A DNA stretch of 64,000 bases from Mytilus trossulus (GCF_036588685.1 NC_086375.1:39516566-39580565); one strand, 5' to 3'; shown: positions 45,078 through 57,654, counted from the stretch's first letter. Program-made: numbers and translations. The notes: generated by a model from the sequence alone, not told the origin.

Positions 45078-45375
45078 TCTATAAAAAGGACCAACCAGCA
45101 AATTTACTATGTACCGGATCGTCTAGAATAGGCGATACTATGCAGATAAGGAAAACATTATATCAGTCTAAAGATTTGCACAACGGTACTGATATTAGGT
45201 GTTATTAAACGAAAATGTTCAGTATTGTTAAAACTTGTGACACAAGAAGAAGGCCATTTGTTGAGCCGAAATATTTGTCAACACGATTTTATAACAACAT
45301 TTTCGTTTAATAACACCTTATATCAGTACCGTTGTACAAATCTTTAGACTGATATATATATATATATATATATAA
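45040..45375. repeat. Inverted repeat bounded by (TA)n tracts
   Basis: Arms of about 61 bp at 45159-45219 and 45296-45355 ('cagtctaaagatttg', 'caacggtactgatatta', 'gttattaaacgaaaatgtt'), about 76 bp apart, near-perfect. (TA)n lies at 45047-45074 and adjoins the right arm at 45352-45374. The spacer holds 'gttgagccgaaatatttgtc'. Confidence 0.75.
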
Positions 45376-45386
45376 GTATCTGTCTG

Positions 45387-45590
45387 CATACTCTTCCGGA
45401 GCACCTAAGATCAGCCTCCTATTTTTGGCGGGGTTCATGTTACTCAGTGTTTAGTTTTCTCTGATGAGTTTGTGGACTAGTCAGTGTTTGACTTTTCTTT
45501 TTGTTTCTTTTGCTGCCATGGCATTGCAGGTTACCTTTTGACTTATGAGTTTGATTATCTCTGTTGTATCTTTCACCAATTGTTCAAAGG
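45387..45590 (+). repeat. Family E copy
   Basis: 'cttccggagcacctaagatc', 'ggcggggttcatgtta' and 'gctgccatggcattgcagg' in order. Confidence 0.65.
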
Positions 45591-45699
45591 GCTCAACATT
45601 TGTTCTACAGACTCTTGACCCCAGACTTTTCGTTTTAATTAACCCAGGAAATTAAGACAGTTAATGATTGAAATGATGTTTTAAGTTTTTGTTGATTAA

Positions 45700-46080
45700 T
45701 ATAAGATATGGTATGATTGTCTATTAGACAACCCTTCACAAGAGAATTAATGATACAGAAGTTAACACCTATAGGTCATAGTATGGCCTTCAACAATGGA
45801 CAAAACTCATACGCAAAGTCAGCTATAAAAGACACCGAAATGACAAATGTTAAACAATCCAAAAAGGGTAAAGTAGCGGCATGATAAATGAAGATACAGA
45901 GTGTGGCGGAGTTAAACATTTAAGTTGGATCCGATCCTATCCTTAACCTGGGACAGTGTTAAAACAGCACAGCATAAGAACGAACTACAACAATTATTGA
46001 AAAAGGCCAACCTCATCAGATGCATAAATACACATAGAAATACATCTTACAAAAATACAAAGTGGATGTGGCCAGGTACT
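45700..46080 (+). repeat. Family A copy
   Basis: 'agatatggtatgattgtcta', 'gtatggccttcaacaatgga', 'gtggcggagttaaacattta' and 'acctcatcagatgcataaat'. Confidence 0.7.
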
Positions 46081-46483
46081 TAAGCTTGTACTCTCCAACA
46101 AATAATCTGAGAGTACTCACAGTTACTGACAGCTAGTTCAACGCCAACAACAATTTATTACAACTCATATATCATACATCTAAGACTAAATTATCAATCA
46201 GTACACATTCAAATTCTAATGAATTTAGTGTAAAGACGTTATAAACAGTCAGAGTAGAACATAACCTTGTGCAATGTAAGACTTGTTTAACCGTAAAAAA
46301 AAAGAGAATCGTCTGTTTGGACGATACCACTTTACCATTCCTTTACCTTATGATGGCACTGAAATCTCCTGCTGGTAGAAAGATCAGACAAGATAAGAGA
46401 CATGTTACAATACATTATTGAGTGATTTTGTTTTTACATTGTTGTGCGTTGTGTGTCATTGGAAATACAATTTTAAGTTAATT

Positions 46484-46565
46484 TTAACAAGAGCAACCCG
46501 GGAGGTGTCGCCTGAAGAGCAAGGTCTGCTTACCAGTTTGTTGTACACAGGGTTACCCTCAATTA
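46484..46565 (-). repeat. 3' end of another dispersed repeat family
   Basis: On the minus strand: 'gtaaccctgtgtacaacaaa', 'ctggtaagcagaccttgctc', 'ttcaggcgacacctcccggg', ending 'ttgctcttgttaaaat'. Palindrome CCCGGG then CTCTTG, the same terminal logic as the ends at 20874 and 24792. Confidence 0.45.
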
Positions 46566-47029
46566 AACTATGATCTTTGTTTCGGTTTATTTTTGTCATT
46601 TTTTTTGGGGTATGGTATTGTCTGTTTCTCAGTCTAATTGCTTTAGATTGCACTTTTGTATCTTCTCTTACAATTTAACAATAAACATTTCAAGGCAAAA
46701 AAAATTAAACAAGCAGACGCATGCCTTTACTTTTATTTGTTTTGTTCATGACATACACAAACTTAAACAAATTGGAAGACACTATATTTTGATAAATCAT
46801 ATCAAATAAATTTAATCTGCAAGGAATTATTTCTCATTATACAAGTTTCATTGCCTTGAAAACATCTTTTTTTAAATTATTTAACACTTTTGATTAATTC
46901 ACCTCAATGGGTTTTTTTAATGTAAAGAATAATTTATATTTTCAAGATTTTAATCTGAAATCATATCTATCTAAACAAAAATGACGACATTGATTGTATC
47001 ATATGTATTCTTCTTGATTTGTCATTGTT

Positions 47030-49251
47030 TTACGGACAGCAGAAGAATCTGACATTATTGAGCGCGGTGTCATCTCCAAAAAATATCGGCGCTTCAATAT
47101 TGGTTTGAAGTCCACATATTGCCGTACCTGGATTGCATTTTTCGCTCTGATTTCCATAAACACCCAATAAGCCGTATCCAGGTGGATGAGCTATTTCGTG
47201 TTCAAATTTTAAATCTAAATCGCTGCACCAGAATTTTACATAGGTTGCTGCAACATCGTCTCTGTCTCCTGGCTACAAAAATATTTATTTCAAGAAATTA
47301 TGATTTAATACAACTCACTGTTTTTTTAAAGAAATTTCATGTTTTTTATTTGTATTTTTTTCAATCGATGTATGTGAACATTCGATAAGACTTGAAAAAA
47401 TGAAAAACAAGAAGCTATATAAATTGCATGAGCCTGAAGCGCTTGTCTTGGTTAATCTTCACCAGGAACGCTCGACGCCGAATTTTTGAAAGACTAGAAT
47501 GTATAAGAACAGAAACAGTCGTAGACCCATGACAAAAATTAATCTAGAAGTAGCCAAATCAATATAAGGTCATTTTCTGAGGGAGTTGAAACCTTAACTA
47601 CCAAAAGTACGATTTTCAAACTAAATGAAGTCGTTTGAACAACACCAATTCTACTGCACCAGATGCGCATTTAGATAATAATTGTCACTTTTGTGATACT
47701 TGAGGCCAAAATGATTTTTATAATTTACTGAACCACATGTGCATACCCAAGGGCAATAAAGGCAGCAGTAGGAAACCGCTATTCAAAATTAATAATTCGA
47801 TTGAGGAAAAAACAGATTAGGGTTACAAATTATAAAGCTGAGAGAAACACATCAAATATAAGGGGGAAACACAAGAATAAAATGCAACACTTACAGAAAC
47901 GAAGTATTATACAACAATTGTCATTTTCAACACTACTTCGAAAGTATATAATCGAATGTAAACGTCGAAAGGCTGATTAAACAAATCGGAATCAGAGTTC
48001 AGACGATTTTGGACAAACAATCATGGTTTTGAATGAGAGCAATATCCTTCATTTATCACAATAAATTTCCATTTTATAACAACACTATAGGATAAAGTAC
48101 TGCCAACTGTCGTATCGAATTTAATATTTTAATGATATAATCCGGGACTAACAGCCATCAGTGCGGAAAACTCAGCGGAGATAATCGTTAAGAAAAGCTT
48201 TTGTAAATATCGTTCAGAAGAATAAAGGAAGATTGCAAAACATGAACATTTACCTGTAATAATTCTACTTGCAAAGCAAATGATGTCAGATATGTTTGAT
48301 TTGTGCTATAACTACACATCGTGGATCCTACCCAGCTTCCCCAGCTTCCCTCACCGGAAGTAACCGTACTACCGTAATGGCCGTCTTTCGACCCACATAT
48401 TAGTTTGATACTGTTAAGAGCCGTATCATCGCCACTATGTTGATCTGGTTCTATCTATTAAAATAAATTAATGAAATAGAAAATTATACTGTGTTCCATA
48501 CTTTATACTTACACTGGGTTTTTTTGGTCACAAAACGACAATATCGGATGTTAACGCCAAATGATATATGAAGACAACCATTGACGAAGTTCGATCAACG
48601 GAAAAAACATTGTTATGTGGTAACATTTATAACTTTGGGGTATACTTTTCTTATGATTGTTGCCATTTTATGATTATGTTGGGTTTTTGTTTTTTTTTTG
48701 GGGGGGGGGGAAGAACCGTGTCTTGCTTTAGCTATCAAGAAATCCAATAATTCACTTTGTTTATTTTTTCATTAGGAAATTATTTTGATCTTCATGTTAA
48801 AATCTTCAAATAAATATAAAAAAGAAGAATCCAATAATTCACTTTGTTTATTTTTACATTAGGAAATTATTTTGATCTTCATGTTAAAATCTTCAAATAA
48901 ATATAAAAAAGAAGATTTGGTATGATTGCCAATGAAACAACTCTCCACAAGATACTAAATAACACAGAAATTAACAACTATAGACAAGGTTAAATCCATT
49001 TTCATTTTAACAAATAAATCTTGAGAAAGAAACATGAAAACGCGAAAAGTAAATATTGACGACCATACCTTCATATCGTATCCAATTGCGTAGGATTCTG
49101 GAGGGCATAGTTCCATTGTTGTCCAATCACCAAATGCGTCCCCATTGCTTACGGTTAATGTTTTATCAACTTTTCTCTGAATTTCATCCAAAAGAAGACA
49201 GTTGCACCCATAAAGAAGGCTGTAAACAGCCAAACACCTTAAAATATCCAT
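47030..49251 (-). CDS. VMO1-like secreted protein, copy C (3 exons)
   Basis: Minus-strand coding exons 49069-49251, 48254-48454 and 47030-47272 (61 + 67 + 80 residues and stop = 208 aa); phase-0 introns of 614 and 981 bp. Signal peptide 'MDILRCLAVYSLLYGCNC'. Motifs: 'VSNGDAFGDW', 'GYDMK', '[15 protein letters not shown]', 'GSWGSW', 'RDDVAATYVKFWC', 'AHPPGYGLLGVYG', 'AICGLQTNIE', 'FGDDTALNNVRFFC'. It is the most diverged of the three (first DD motif of exon 3 is 'RDDVAAT', W/G spacing altered) but fully open. It lacks the AATAAA-at-stop arrangement of A and B. A TATA-like 'atatttaaagtg' lies about 90 bp upstream of the ATG (near 49341-49352, minus). Confidence 0.87.
47420..47910. repeat. Dispersed repeats in VMO1-C intron 2
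   Basis: A family D-related block ('ctgcaccagatgcgcattta', 'ttgtgatacttgaggccaaa') followed by family C ('ggcagcagtaggaaaccgct'). Confidence 0.5.
48688..48711. repeat. T run joined to G run
   Basis: About ten T followed by about ten G in VMO1-C intron 1; a low-complexity tract prone to length error. Confidence 0.8.
48741..48914. repeat. 87-bp tandem duplication
   Basis: Two nearly identical copies starting 'aatccaataattcactttgt' (48741 and 48828), one difference in a T run. The second runs directly into a family A fragment (48900-48990), so the duplication includes the head of that repeat. Confidence 0.85.
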
Positions 49252-49399
49252 GTTTTTTTTCTAGAACTGTTAGCACCACTGACCAATTAAGATAAGCGTG
49301 TATCGCCAGATTGTGCTTTCACATAACAATTATCTCGCACTTTAAATATGCATATACAAGGACGTCTAGTTTTAAAAAAATGGTAACACAGGTTATCTC

Positions 49400-51400
49400 A
49401 ATTGTAACCCAGATTTGTTTCTCTCAATCGATTTATGACTTTTGAACAGCGTTATACGACTGTTGCCTTTTGTACTTCTTGTCGAACCGTTTAATTCTAA
49501 TTGACAGGACCAAAGCTCAGTTTTAACACCAAATGTACCTTCGAACTTGATTTGTTCGTCCGAGTCTGATATTTTTTATATACATTTTTGGTTCAAGTGT
49601 GTTCTTAAATTCCTGGTCTTAAAGTCCTCCTATTGGCATCCTATCTGTCTTTTTTATATTTGAGGTCTCATAAAGGTTTTTCGATATTACATATCTACGC
49701 AGATTACATAACTAGTTAACCTTACGACATATATTGAGAGAACATTCATTTCAACCACCTTAAACCTATTCGACCAATAACAATACTAACAGTACCAAAG
49801 TACTGCCCAAGATGTCCAATCTTTATCGCCGTTTTACAGAACACTTATTGTTCTATATTTGTTCGAAATATGATTTAAATATTTACCACTTGCAGTTAAA
49901 AGATTTTAGTGAATTCTACATGTTTCATTTCAAATTCAAAGGGAATAACTGTTAGAGTTAATATTCTTTTCTAGTACAAATAATAGATCTGTTGTGATAG
50001 AGCGACATGTTGAATGTATGTAAATGGAAACTGAAATAAATTATTTGGGGTTTTTGACGTTTGAGTTGAAAAATTTCTAATCAACATCACCTTCTTTACA
50101 GTAACAGTTTCAATGTTCCGTCTTCGCCATTTCGTTTAAATAGCAATCTTTTATTTTCATATTCTCATTCTAAAATTTACCATTAGCATTCGTTTTAGAG
50201 TTAGTGAACTTTGTTAATATATAAAACATTTTTACTTTAACGCTTTTTAAAAAACGTTAAACTTATATTCTTCTTGCAAGGTTCCAGTATTCATAATACT
50301 GACCCGTGGTTTTCAATGATAAATAGTGGTATGGTCACCTGAACTCAAATTTTAAGTCAATTTGAATCCATTCTGTAGGTTTGTCCAGTTTGGCTATGTA
50401 GCACAACCTCGTTGTGCCGTTAGAGAACTCTATATTAAATCGATGACTTATGTTGTTGGAGTATCATGCCAATTTTATGTAAATAGAATATTAGTATCTT
50501 GTTGCTGTATTGTAGGAAAGCTTCAGGCTAAATTCAATATACATTTATTCTGAGTTGCTTCTTTGTATTCAAATTCGTTATTCTTAAACATCACTTTATA
50601 CATTATATATTAAGTAAACTAATGGTTAATTTGTTCTTGCCCTATAGGTGAATTAAGTATTTACAATTTGCAGTTAAACAAACAAAAATCTTTTTTTGAA
50701 TTTGACACTTCCCATTTTAAATTTAAAGACAAATAACTGATCCGCATCCTTGTAGTAAAATGATAATATGGCAAGGGTAAGGGTAAGTTTAACTGTGACT
50801 CTTTGAAATAACTTTTATATGTTGTTCTCTTCCTAAAATTTACCATTTTGACATGATTTAAATATTAGAGTTAGTGAACTTTGTTCATATTTCACATTTT
50901 GACTTTAAAGCTTTAAAAAAGTTAAACTCTATAAATGTTAGAATATTTGATACCAGGGCAATTTGTGAAAAACTGAACTATTCAACCTCCAAAACTGGAT
51001 CGCGAATGACTGGCTACTAAGCTATAGTTGATATTCTGGCAAAAGTAGACCTGTTCATTATGACAGCAAAGCGCCCTTTCATTTTTATCACGTGAACACA
51101 AATGAAGGCAAACCGAACATTGGCTTTGAGGGTCGTTTCGTGTGTTCAGTCTTAAGCTTTTATGTTGTGATTAAAGACTGCTGTTTTTTTATTACTTTTT
51201 CATTTTTTGCAATGATGTTTTTATTTTGTCTTTGGCTAGTGAATTTGAATGTCACTTTGATAACTGTCAGATTTCTTTTGCAAAATAGGTATTTTAACAA
51301 ATAATAATCGATGAATCAACATCTTTGCTTTAAAGATTTTATAGAGGGGAAAATAATGATTTTGATTTATGATAATATGAAATATAAGATCTCTAATGAT
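49400..51400. repeat. Diverged duplication, no gene
   Basis: 49870-50275 and 50640-50940 share in order 'catttgcagttaaa'-type sequence, 'ctaaaatttaccatt', 'agagttagtgaactttgtt' and 'taaacttat/taaactctat'. 49400-49475 is a family C fragment. The open frame at 50362-50553 shows no family resemblance. Confidence 0.5.
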
Positions 51401-51419
51401 TATGTTTTCCCACAAACAT

Positions 51420-51760
51420 GCATGAATAATAAAGGCAACAGTAGTATACCGCTGTTCAAAACTCATAAATCCATGGACAAAAAACAAAATCGGGGTAACA
51501 AACTAAAACCGATGGAAACGCATTAAACATAAGAGGAGAACAACGACACAAATCTGAAATGTAACACACACAGAAACGGACCAAGCATCAGACAAAATCC
51601 CACGAGAATAACAAATATAACATCAAAACCAAATACATGAATTTGGGATAGACAAGTACCGTGACACGTCTTATCGTGAAGTGTTCCAATAATATATGCA
51701 CAGAAAGTAAATTAACAGAAATACCGAATTCCGAATAGAATTTAATCGGAGAGTCCCTGA
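51420..51760 (+). repeat. Family C, longest copy
   Basis: 'aaaggcaacagtagtatacc', 'ccatggacaaaaaacaaaat', 'cggggtaacaaactaaaac' and 'taagaggagaacaacgacac'. No ORF. Confidence 0.65.
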
Positions 51761-52399
51761 TCAATTGGCAAAATAAAATGTTCAAACACATCAAACGATC
51801 GGATAACAACTGATATATTCCTGACTTATTTGGTACAAGAACGAAAGAGTTCAATAAATTATGGCTGAAGCTGCAGGAAGAGTTGTTTGCACACAATAAG
51901 TCGCTGATCCATTAATATTTACGTCATTTCTGATTTTAAGTGAAGACTGAAAGCAAGATAATAATTTTTGACAGATAATGTTCATGAAAAGACATTAGCA
52001 GGTAATAGTTTTACCGTTGAAATTGGATAATCATCATTAGACATATTGATTCTGTAATCTTCAAAGAAAAATTGTTGAGGATAAAATGGTTATTTTGCCT
52101 GACCTTGTAAATAATTGAGGTGGCTACTATATATAAAACATCACATTAAATCACTTTTTTATTTTATTTTAGGAAGAATTGTCATGCAAATTTAATGTAC
52201 AATAATGCTTGTTTCCCTTATAATATTTTCAGATATACTTTTGATATTCATGGGACTACTCAAACAACTCAAGTTTTTTATTCTTTTGTAACTGAACACA
52301 ATGCAATTTCATAACAGTAAAGTTTCCAGGATTGATTTTGTAATTCGATTGAATATTATATAAATGTAATGCAACATTAAGATTATTTTTGAATATTGT

Positions 52400-53000
52400 A
52401 CAATAAATAAAGGCAACAGTAGTATACCGCTGTTCAAAACCCATAAACCCATGGACAAAAAACAAAATCGGGGTAACGAAATAAAACCGAGGGAAACGCA
52501 TTAAATATAAGAGGAGAACAACAAATTTGGCCTTTTAAACTTTTTTTCATTTGAAGACCATACTCATAAGTCTTCTATTGACGAAATGCGCGTCTTGCGC
52601 AAATACAAAATGTCAATCCTGGTATTTGTGATGAGTTTAATAACAACCACTTGGTCTATGCCACTGCTGGAGGAGCTTTTAGTATGCGAGGGTATCACCA
52701 GTCCAGTAAACAGCACTTCTTGGTTGACATGATTTATAATATTGTCATAATATGAATTAACAATTAACAAAACTTTAGATTTTTTTTAAATACCGTCTTA
52801 CTTATTAAGGATAATATTATCTTCGCTTTATTTAGCAAAAATGTTAGTAGTTTTGGTCCTCAATGCTCTTCAACTTCGAACTTTATCTGACCTTTTAAAC
52901 TTTTTATCCATAAGAGCGTCCCTTGTGAGTCTTTGGAAGAAGAAATGCAAGTCTGGCGCATATACAAAATTTCAATCCTGATATCTATGAGAAGACTGTT
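52400..53000. repeat. Family C and D cluster
   Basis: 52400-52530 is family C; 52555-52760 and 52905-52990 are family D ('gacgaaatgcgcgtcttgcg', 'gaagaaatgcaagtctggcg'). Confidence 0.65.
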
Positions 53001-53639
53001 TTATTACAAAATTCCAAATGTTCAAAATCAAACGTGCCAAAATATTGAAAACATCACGTTTAATAATGTCTTGCATCCATACCACTCACAGTCAAGCATT
53101 TGAAATCCGAAGATGTATAAGTACCGAAACCGTTGAAGAGCTTTATGTCAAAAATACCTAAAATGAATAGCTAAATTATCCTATGGACCACAGAAAGTAT
53201 CAATAAAACTATGATGTACCAAATATATTATAAATATCAAAGCCTATGATATTAGTTATCGATGTTTAGTATTTTAATGGAATAACACAGATTGAAACAG
53301 TTACAAATTAAATTGTACAGAAAATAAATGAAACATACCACATATGAATACAACGTAAGAATAGGTCGATAAAACCTTGATATAAACATGTGTTGTATCT
53401 ACATTTTTTTTTTATATATTTGTGTGTTTAAATTCGAAAGTGAAAACATTTCATAAAAGTAATTTTAAATGACACTCAAATCAATCCATGTGTTCGTAGA
53501 TAGTAGATGTTGTTGTGTCCTGTTAAATTGTTATACGATGATGACTGATGTTCCCATATTTTGACTATTTTATTGATTGTGACTGTTTATTTAACGCATC
53601 ATGTAAATGTAACGGAATTTGATGAGACTGTTATTAAAG

Positions 53640-53840
53640 TGAGAGGGTTAGCGCTATAGAACCAGGTTTAATCCACCATTTTCTACATTTGAAAATGCCT
53701 GTACCAAGTCAGGAATATGACAGTTCTTGTCCATTCGTTTTTGATGCGTTTTGTTTTTTGATTTTGCCATGTGATTATGGACTTTCCAAATTGATTTTCC
53801 TCTGAGTTCAGTATTTTTGTGATTTTACTTTTAACTATGC
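53640..53840 (+). repeat. Dispersed repeat family I
   Basis: 'gttagcgctatagaaccagg', 'gtaccaagtcaggaatatga' and 'gtttttgatgcgttttg'. Related in part to the 331-bp unit at 35891 and to 61750-61850. Confidence 0.6.
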
Positions 53841-54269
53841 GCCAAGTAATATGATCTCTGTTATGACATGGTTATAGATGTAATAAGACCAACAGCAATG
53901 TCACTACGTAACTGCATGATAGTATTGTGTCGTTTCATGCTTGAAACCCAGAAACCGGACCAATATATTGCATAGTTATCAGTTAGAGATTGTTCTGTCG
54001 TTTCAAAGTTCACAAAACGAGACATATTAATGTGTTAAAAGTTTATTATATAGTATGTTGTAATTGCCGTTGTAGATGGTGCCCTTCTTAAATGTGAACT
54101 AATGTTAGAATACAAAAGTATAAAGGTACAGTATAGGATCGACGACACTGAGTAGCTATCCCACGTTTAACACAAGTTACTGTTTATTAGCATACACACT
54201 AAAAATTTCATCCTTGCTTTCGCTCAAAGAATTATATGTGTTCTTGCCATGTAAATTTTAATGCTCTTT

Positions 54270-55400
54270 AGGGCTATTAATTTGAAGACAACAATAGTAT
54301 ACCACTCTTCAATATTCTTGCTCTCCGTATACCCCACCGATTGAGCAGTTTCTTTGGGCTACCTGATAATAGCTTTATATAGCTTATGTTGTTAAATTTG
54401 TAATTTCTGTGTCGTGTCTGTTCTATGGTCGGGTTGGTGGGTTGTTGTCTCTTTGGCACAATCCCTATTTCCGTTCTCAATTTTCGTGATTTGTAGAAAT
54501 AATCTTTTCTTGAAACTGCACATAAGTGAGAGCTACCAATTAGAAACTCTTTTATAAAACAAAGACAGGTGAATCATCAGATGGGTATTATTTTGCTCTA
54601 CTTACGAACCAATTACTCGGAAAACATTTCGTTGTCATACTTCCTGACAAACCAACTAACAGTGTGTTAGTATGATAACTTCAATCACCTGAGCTCACCG
54701 CCAGTTTTGAAGTGGTTTGTGTTGCTCGGTGTTGGATTTCCTGTTTTTTTTTTTGTCTACAGTTGCTTATCAGTTTAATTTTATATATGATAGATATGAG
54801 AAGATGTGGTATGCGTGTCAATTAGACAACTCTTCATCCAAGTCCGCTCTTATTTGCGCTTGAATGTCCCTTTTGGTATCTTTTGCCTTTCTTTGTATGT
54901 CCTTCTTTGAATTTTGCTTGTCCCTTTGTCTCGTCTTCGTAATAAAGTATGTTTAATAAAAATAATCAAAGCATCAATTTTGTGAGTCCGACGAACATTT
55001 TGTTCTTGGGCTTCATTTGGGAACGCTCAAACCCAAACAATAAAAAGCCAAACATATGCTATCTAACTTCGTTAGAACTAAAGATTTTATTAGTTTTTAC
55101 AAACATTTCCGATATCTAACAACTTAAAAAAAATTGTTTAAAGAAAAATAGAGTTACTACAATTTTTTTTTTTTTTAAGCTTTTAACGTCAGTTTTGAAA
55201 AAAATAACAATATAAACAAGAAGATGTGATTGCCAACGAGACAGCTCTCCGGAAGAGAACAAAATGACACAGAAATTAACAACTATAGGTCACCGTAACG
55301 CCTTCAACTATGAGCAAATCTCATACCGCATAGTCAGCTATAAATGACAATTACAATGTAAAACAATTCAAATGAGAAAACTATGGTCACATAACATGAG
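54270..55400 (+). repeat. Family A fragments
   Basis: 54410-54480 carries 'tggtcgggttggtgggttgt' and the 'tctcaattttcgtg' end; 55215-55400 carries 'caagaagatgtgattgccaa', 'caccgtaacgccttcaacta' and 'catagtcagctataaatgac'. Between them lies a short family E-like end near 54860-54900. Confidence 0.6.
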
Positions 55401-56580
55401 TAAGGAAGAAAACAAGAAATATTTCAGCTATAATTTCTACATTCCGGTGATGTCTCTCAATCTGGGTGTTCATCTGTTGTTTACATTGTAGACTTCATTT
55501 GTTCAAACTTCCCAAGCCACCTGGTATATACCATGTACCAGGTGGGAGACGACGTAAGAAAGAAAACGCAAAACAAATTACTAAATGGCATGAAATATTA
55601 TAACGGACAATTAATTTCAACGAATGAAAATAAACATTTACTTGTATAGCTTGTATAACCATTTAACTATTCTGTTTGTGTGAGTTGTTTGTAGGTTTTA
55701 TGTTGTTTTCACCTCAATATCAACATTGTTTACACAAAGTGAATCACTATGTGATGTGAATAAAACGGTAGTTATAATATGAGTGTTATAGGTCCGGTAG
55801 ATGCAAAATTTCAAATACGGTCAAATTCAAATACAATTAATAAAGCTAGGTGCTGTTGGAACTTTGACGAAGAATATGTTCTATATTGTTTTTATATAGG
55901 TTATCAAGTTTATGTTCAATCCAATTTTGTTCATACTATCACAATCGAAGAACAGAGTAACTGTTTGATTTGTAGAAATGTGGTAACCAAGTCCGAAGAG
56001 TCTTTCGTAGTTGCATAATGCATTTTTAATTGCAACAAATTTCTGCTTTGACTATTGGTGCATATACAGCACAGCTTCATGTAATTGCGTACATTGTATT
56101 GATTAGTAGATGATTACAACTTCTGAGATATTGTTGTTTTTTTTACATATAATTGCAATTTCATTGATCTGATCAGCTTGACAAATGTGTCTTATCATAA
56201 GTTTACAAAATGTTCCTTGTGTAACATCCTGCAATATCCATTGATATGCGAGACGGAAGATATCAAAGAGAAATTGGAACTCAATAATTTTCAAATCTTT
56301 ACTATCTCAAATAAGTAAAAAATGAAAACGACACGTTATAAATATCATCCGTCCCACGCCCTTTTCTGAATTTACCGGGAACTCTCCAAACCAAATATTT
56401 GAAAGTTGAGGATGCATTAGAAACGAGTCAGTTGAAGAGCAATATGATAACATAATGACCCACAAAAATAGCAAAATCCATCTAAGTTCACATTTGTCTA
56501 ATGGGGTTAAAACCTGTGTTTCTTTTAAGTTTTAATTTATGAACGGACAATTTTATAAAAGTTTGTTATTATATATTCTG
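55400..56580. other. No gene recognised
   Basis: AT-rich; the frame at 55779-56018 has no recognisable domain or splice context. Confidence 0.35.
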
Positions 56581-56920
56581 TCATACTTACTACTGAGCTG
56601 ATGATACCCACGGCGAATGAAAGTTCACCAGCAGAGGTATCGACCAAGTTCTGTAAAAAAAAAAACAATCGGTATAAATTGCATGGTTCAGAAACGCTGC
56701 TTCGGATTAAACTCCATCGGGATCGCTTTAAGAATTATTTTTACAAGCCAGGGGTGTCTAAGAACAGAAACAGCTGATGAACTTTATGATAAAAACGGGC
56801 TATTGAACAAATTAGCCAAATCAATCAAAGTTAAATTTTCATTGAGGGAATTTCACTGTATGTTCTTTATGATTTCAAAATTTATATATAATGAGACAAA
56901 TGTCCAACAATAAATGTCGT
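56580..56920. repeat. Family D-related repeat
   Basis: 'ctgatgatacccacggcga', 'accagcagaggtatcgacc' and 'gtctaagaacagaaacag' resemble the flanking parts of family D at 37990-38060 and 47500. Confidence 0.45.
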
Positions 56921-56931
56921 TATCAAAGTGC

Positions 56932-57559
56932 TTAAGGGCATACGATACAGTTTTGATCCTGTATTTACAAGTTCATGAAAATTTGCATAAAGGCTATTTT
57001 TTACCTGATTAAATCAAATATGTAATAAAAAATATACCTTCATGTGCTACTTTTTGAGTAAAATGAGGTCGAAATTTTGTATATTTGCTCAAAATTCAGA
57101 TTTGTGGCCGTAATTTCTTTTTCGAAAGAAAGACAAAACTTTTTTGTTATAAAAGATAAACACAAATTGTTTTTTGTTAAATAATCTGTAATTTCTATAT
57201 TTTTTAAGTATCCTTAAAAAAATATGCATTTTTTATTCAGAAATAAATCATATTTATCAAATGTTCATGAATTCAGGAAAAAACGTAATTTTTTACCGCG
57301 TAAATATATAAATTTAAAAAAATCCTCTATTTACAGTTTTGTAAAATTTAGGTCACATAATCTCCCTGCAAAATGAAACAAATTGCCGTTTTGAAAAATA
57401 GGTGTCCATGAACTCGTTTTCAAATTAAATCAGTTTGAATGATAAAAATCAGTCGAAAAATGCATCTTTTCTCGATATGTCACAATTTGACGTCGCGAAA
57501 ATAACATATTACGTTAGCAACGTCATTACCTCCCCTGTAACTGTATCGTATGCCCTTAA
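56932..57559. mobile_element. 620-bp DNA element with perfect TIRs and TTAA sites
   Basis: TTAAGGGCATACGATACAG on the left and its exact complement CTGTATCGTATGCCCTTAA on the right, so 17-bp perfect inverted repeats plus the TTAA duplication. The interior is AT-rich with no ORF over 60 codons. TTAA targeting fits piggyBac or Kolobok superfamilies; the GGGC start does not match the usual piggyBac CCC. Confidence 0.8.
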
Positions 57560-57654
57560 TACGTAGAATCGGCATGTTTAATATAGTTATGTCAGAACGG
57601 TTTTACTACTTGTTACGTTTATATGGAAGAAAAGAATTACATGGATCAGGATCT

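Noticed and set aside
46456-46653. 65-codon minus-strand frame
   Set aside because: Overlaps the end of a dispersed repeat; no conserved domain or splice sites.
50362-50553. Small secreted or membrane protein
   Set aside because: No signal peptide at the start, no family resemblance, and located between diverged duplicated non-coding blocks.
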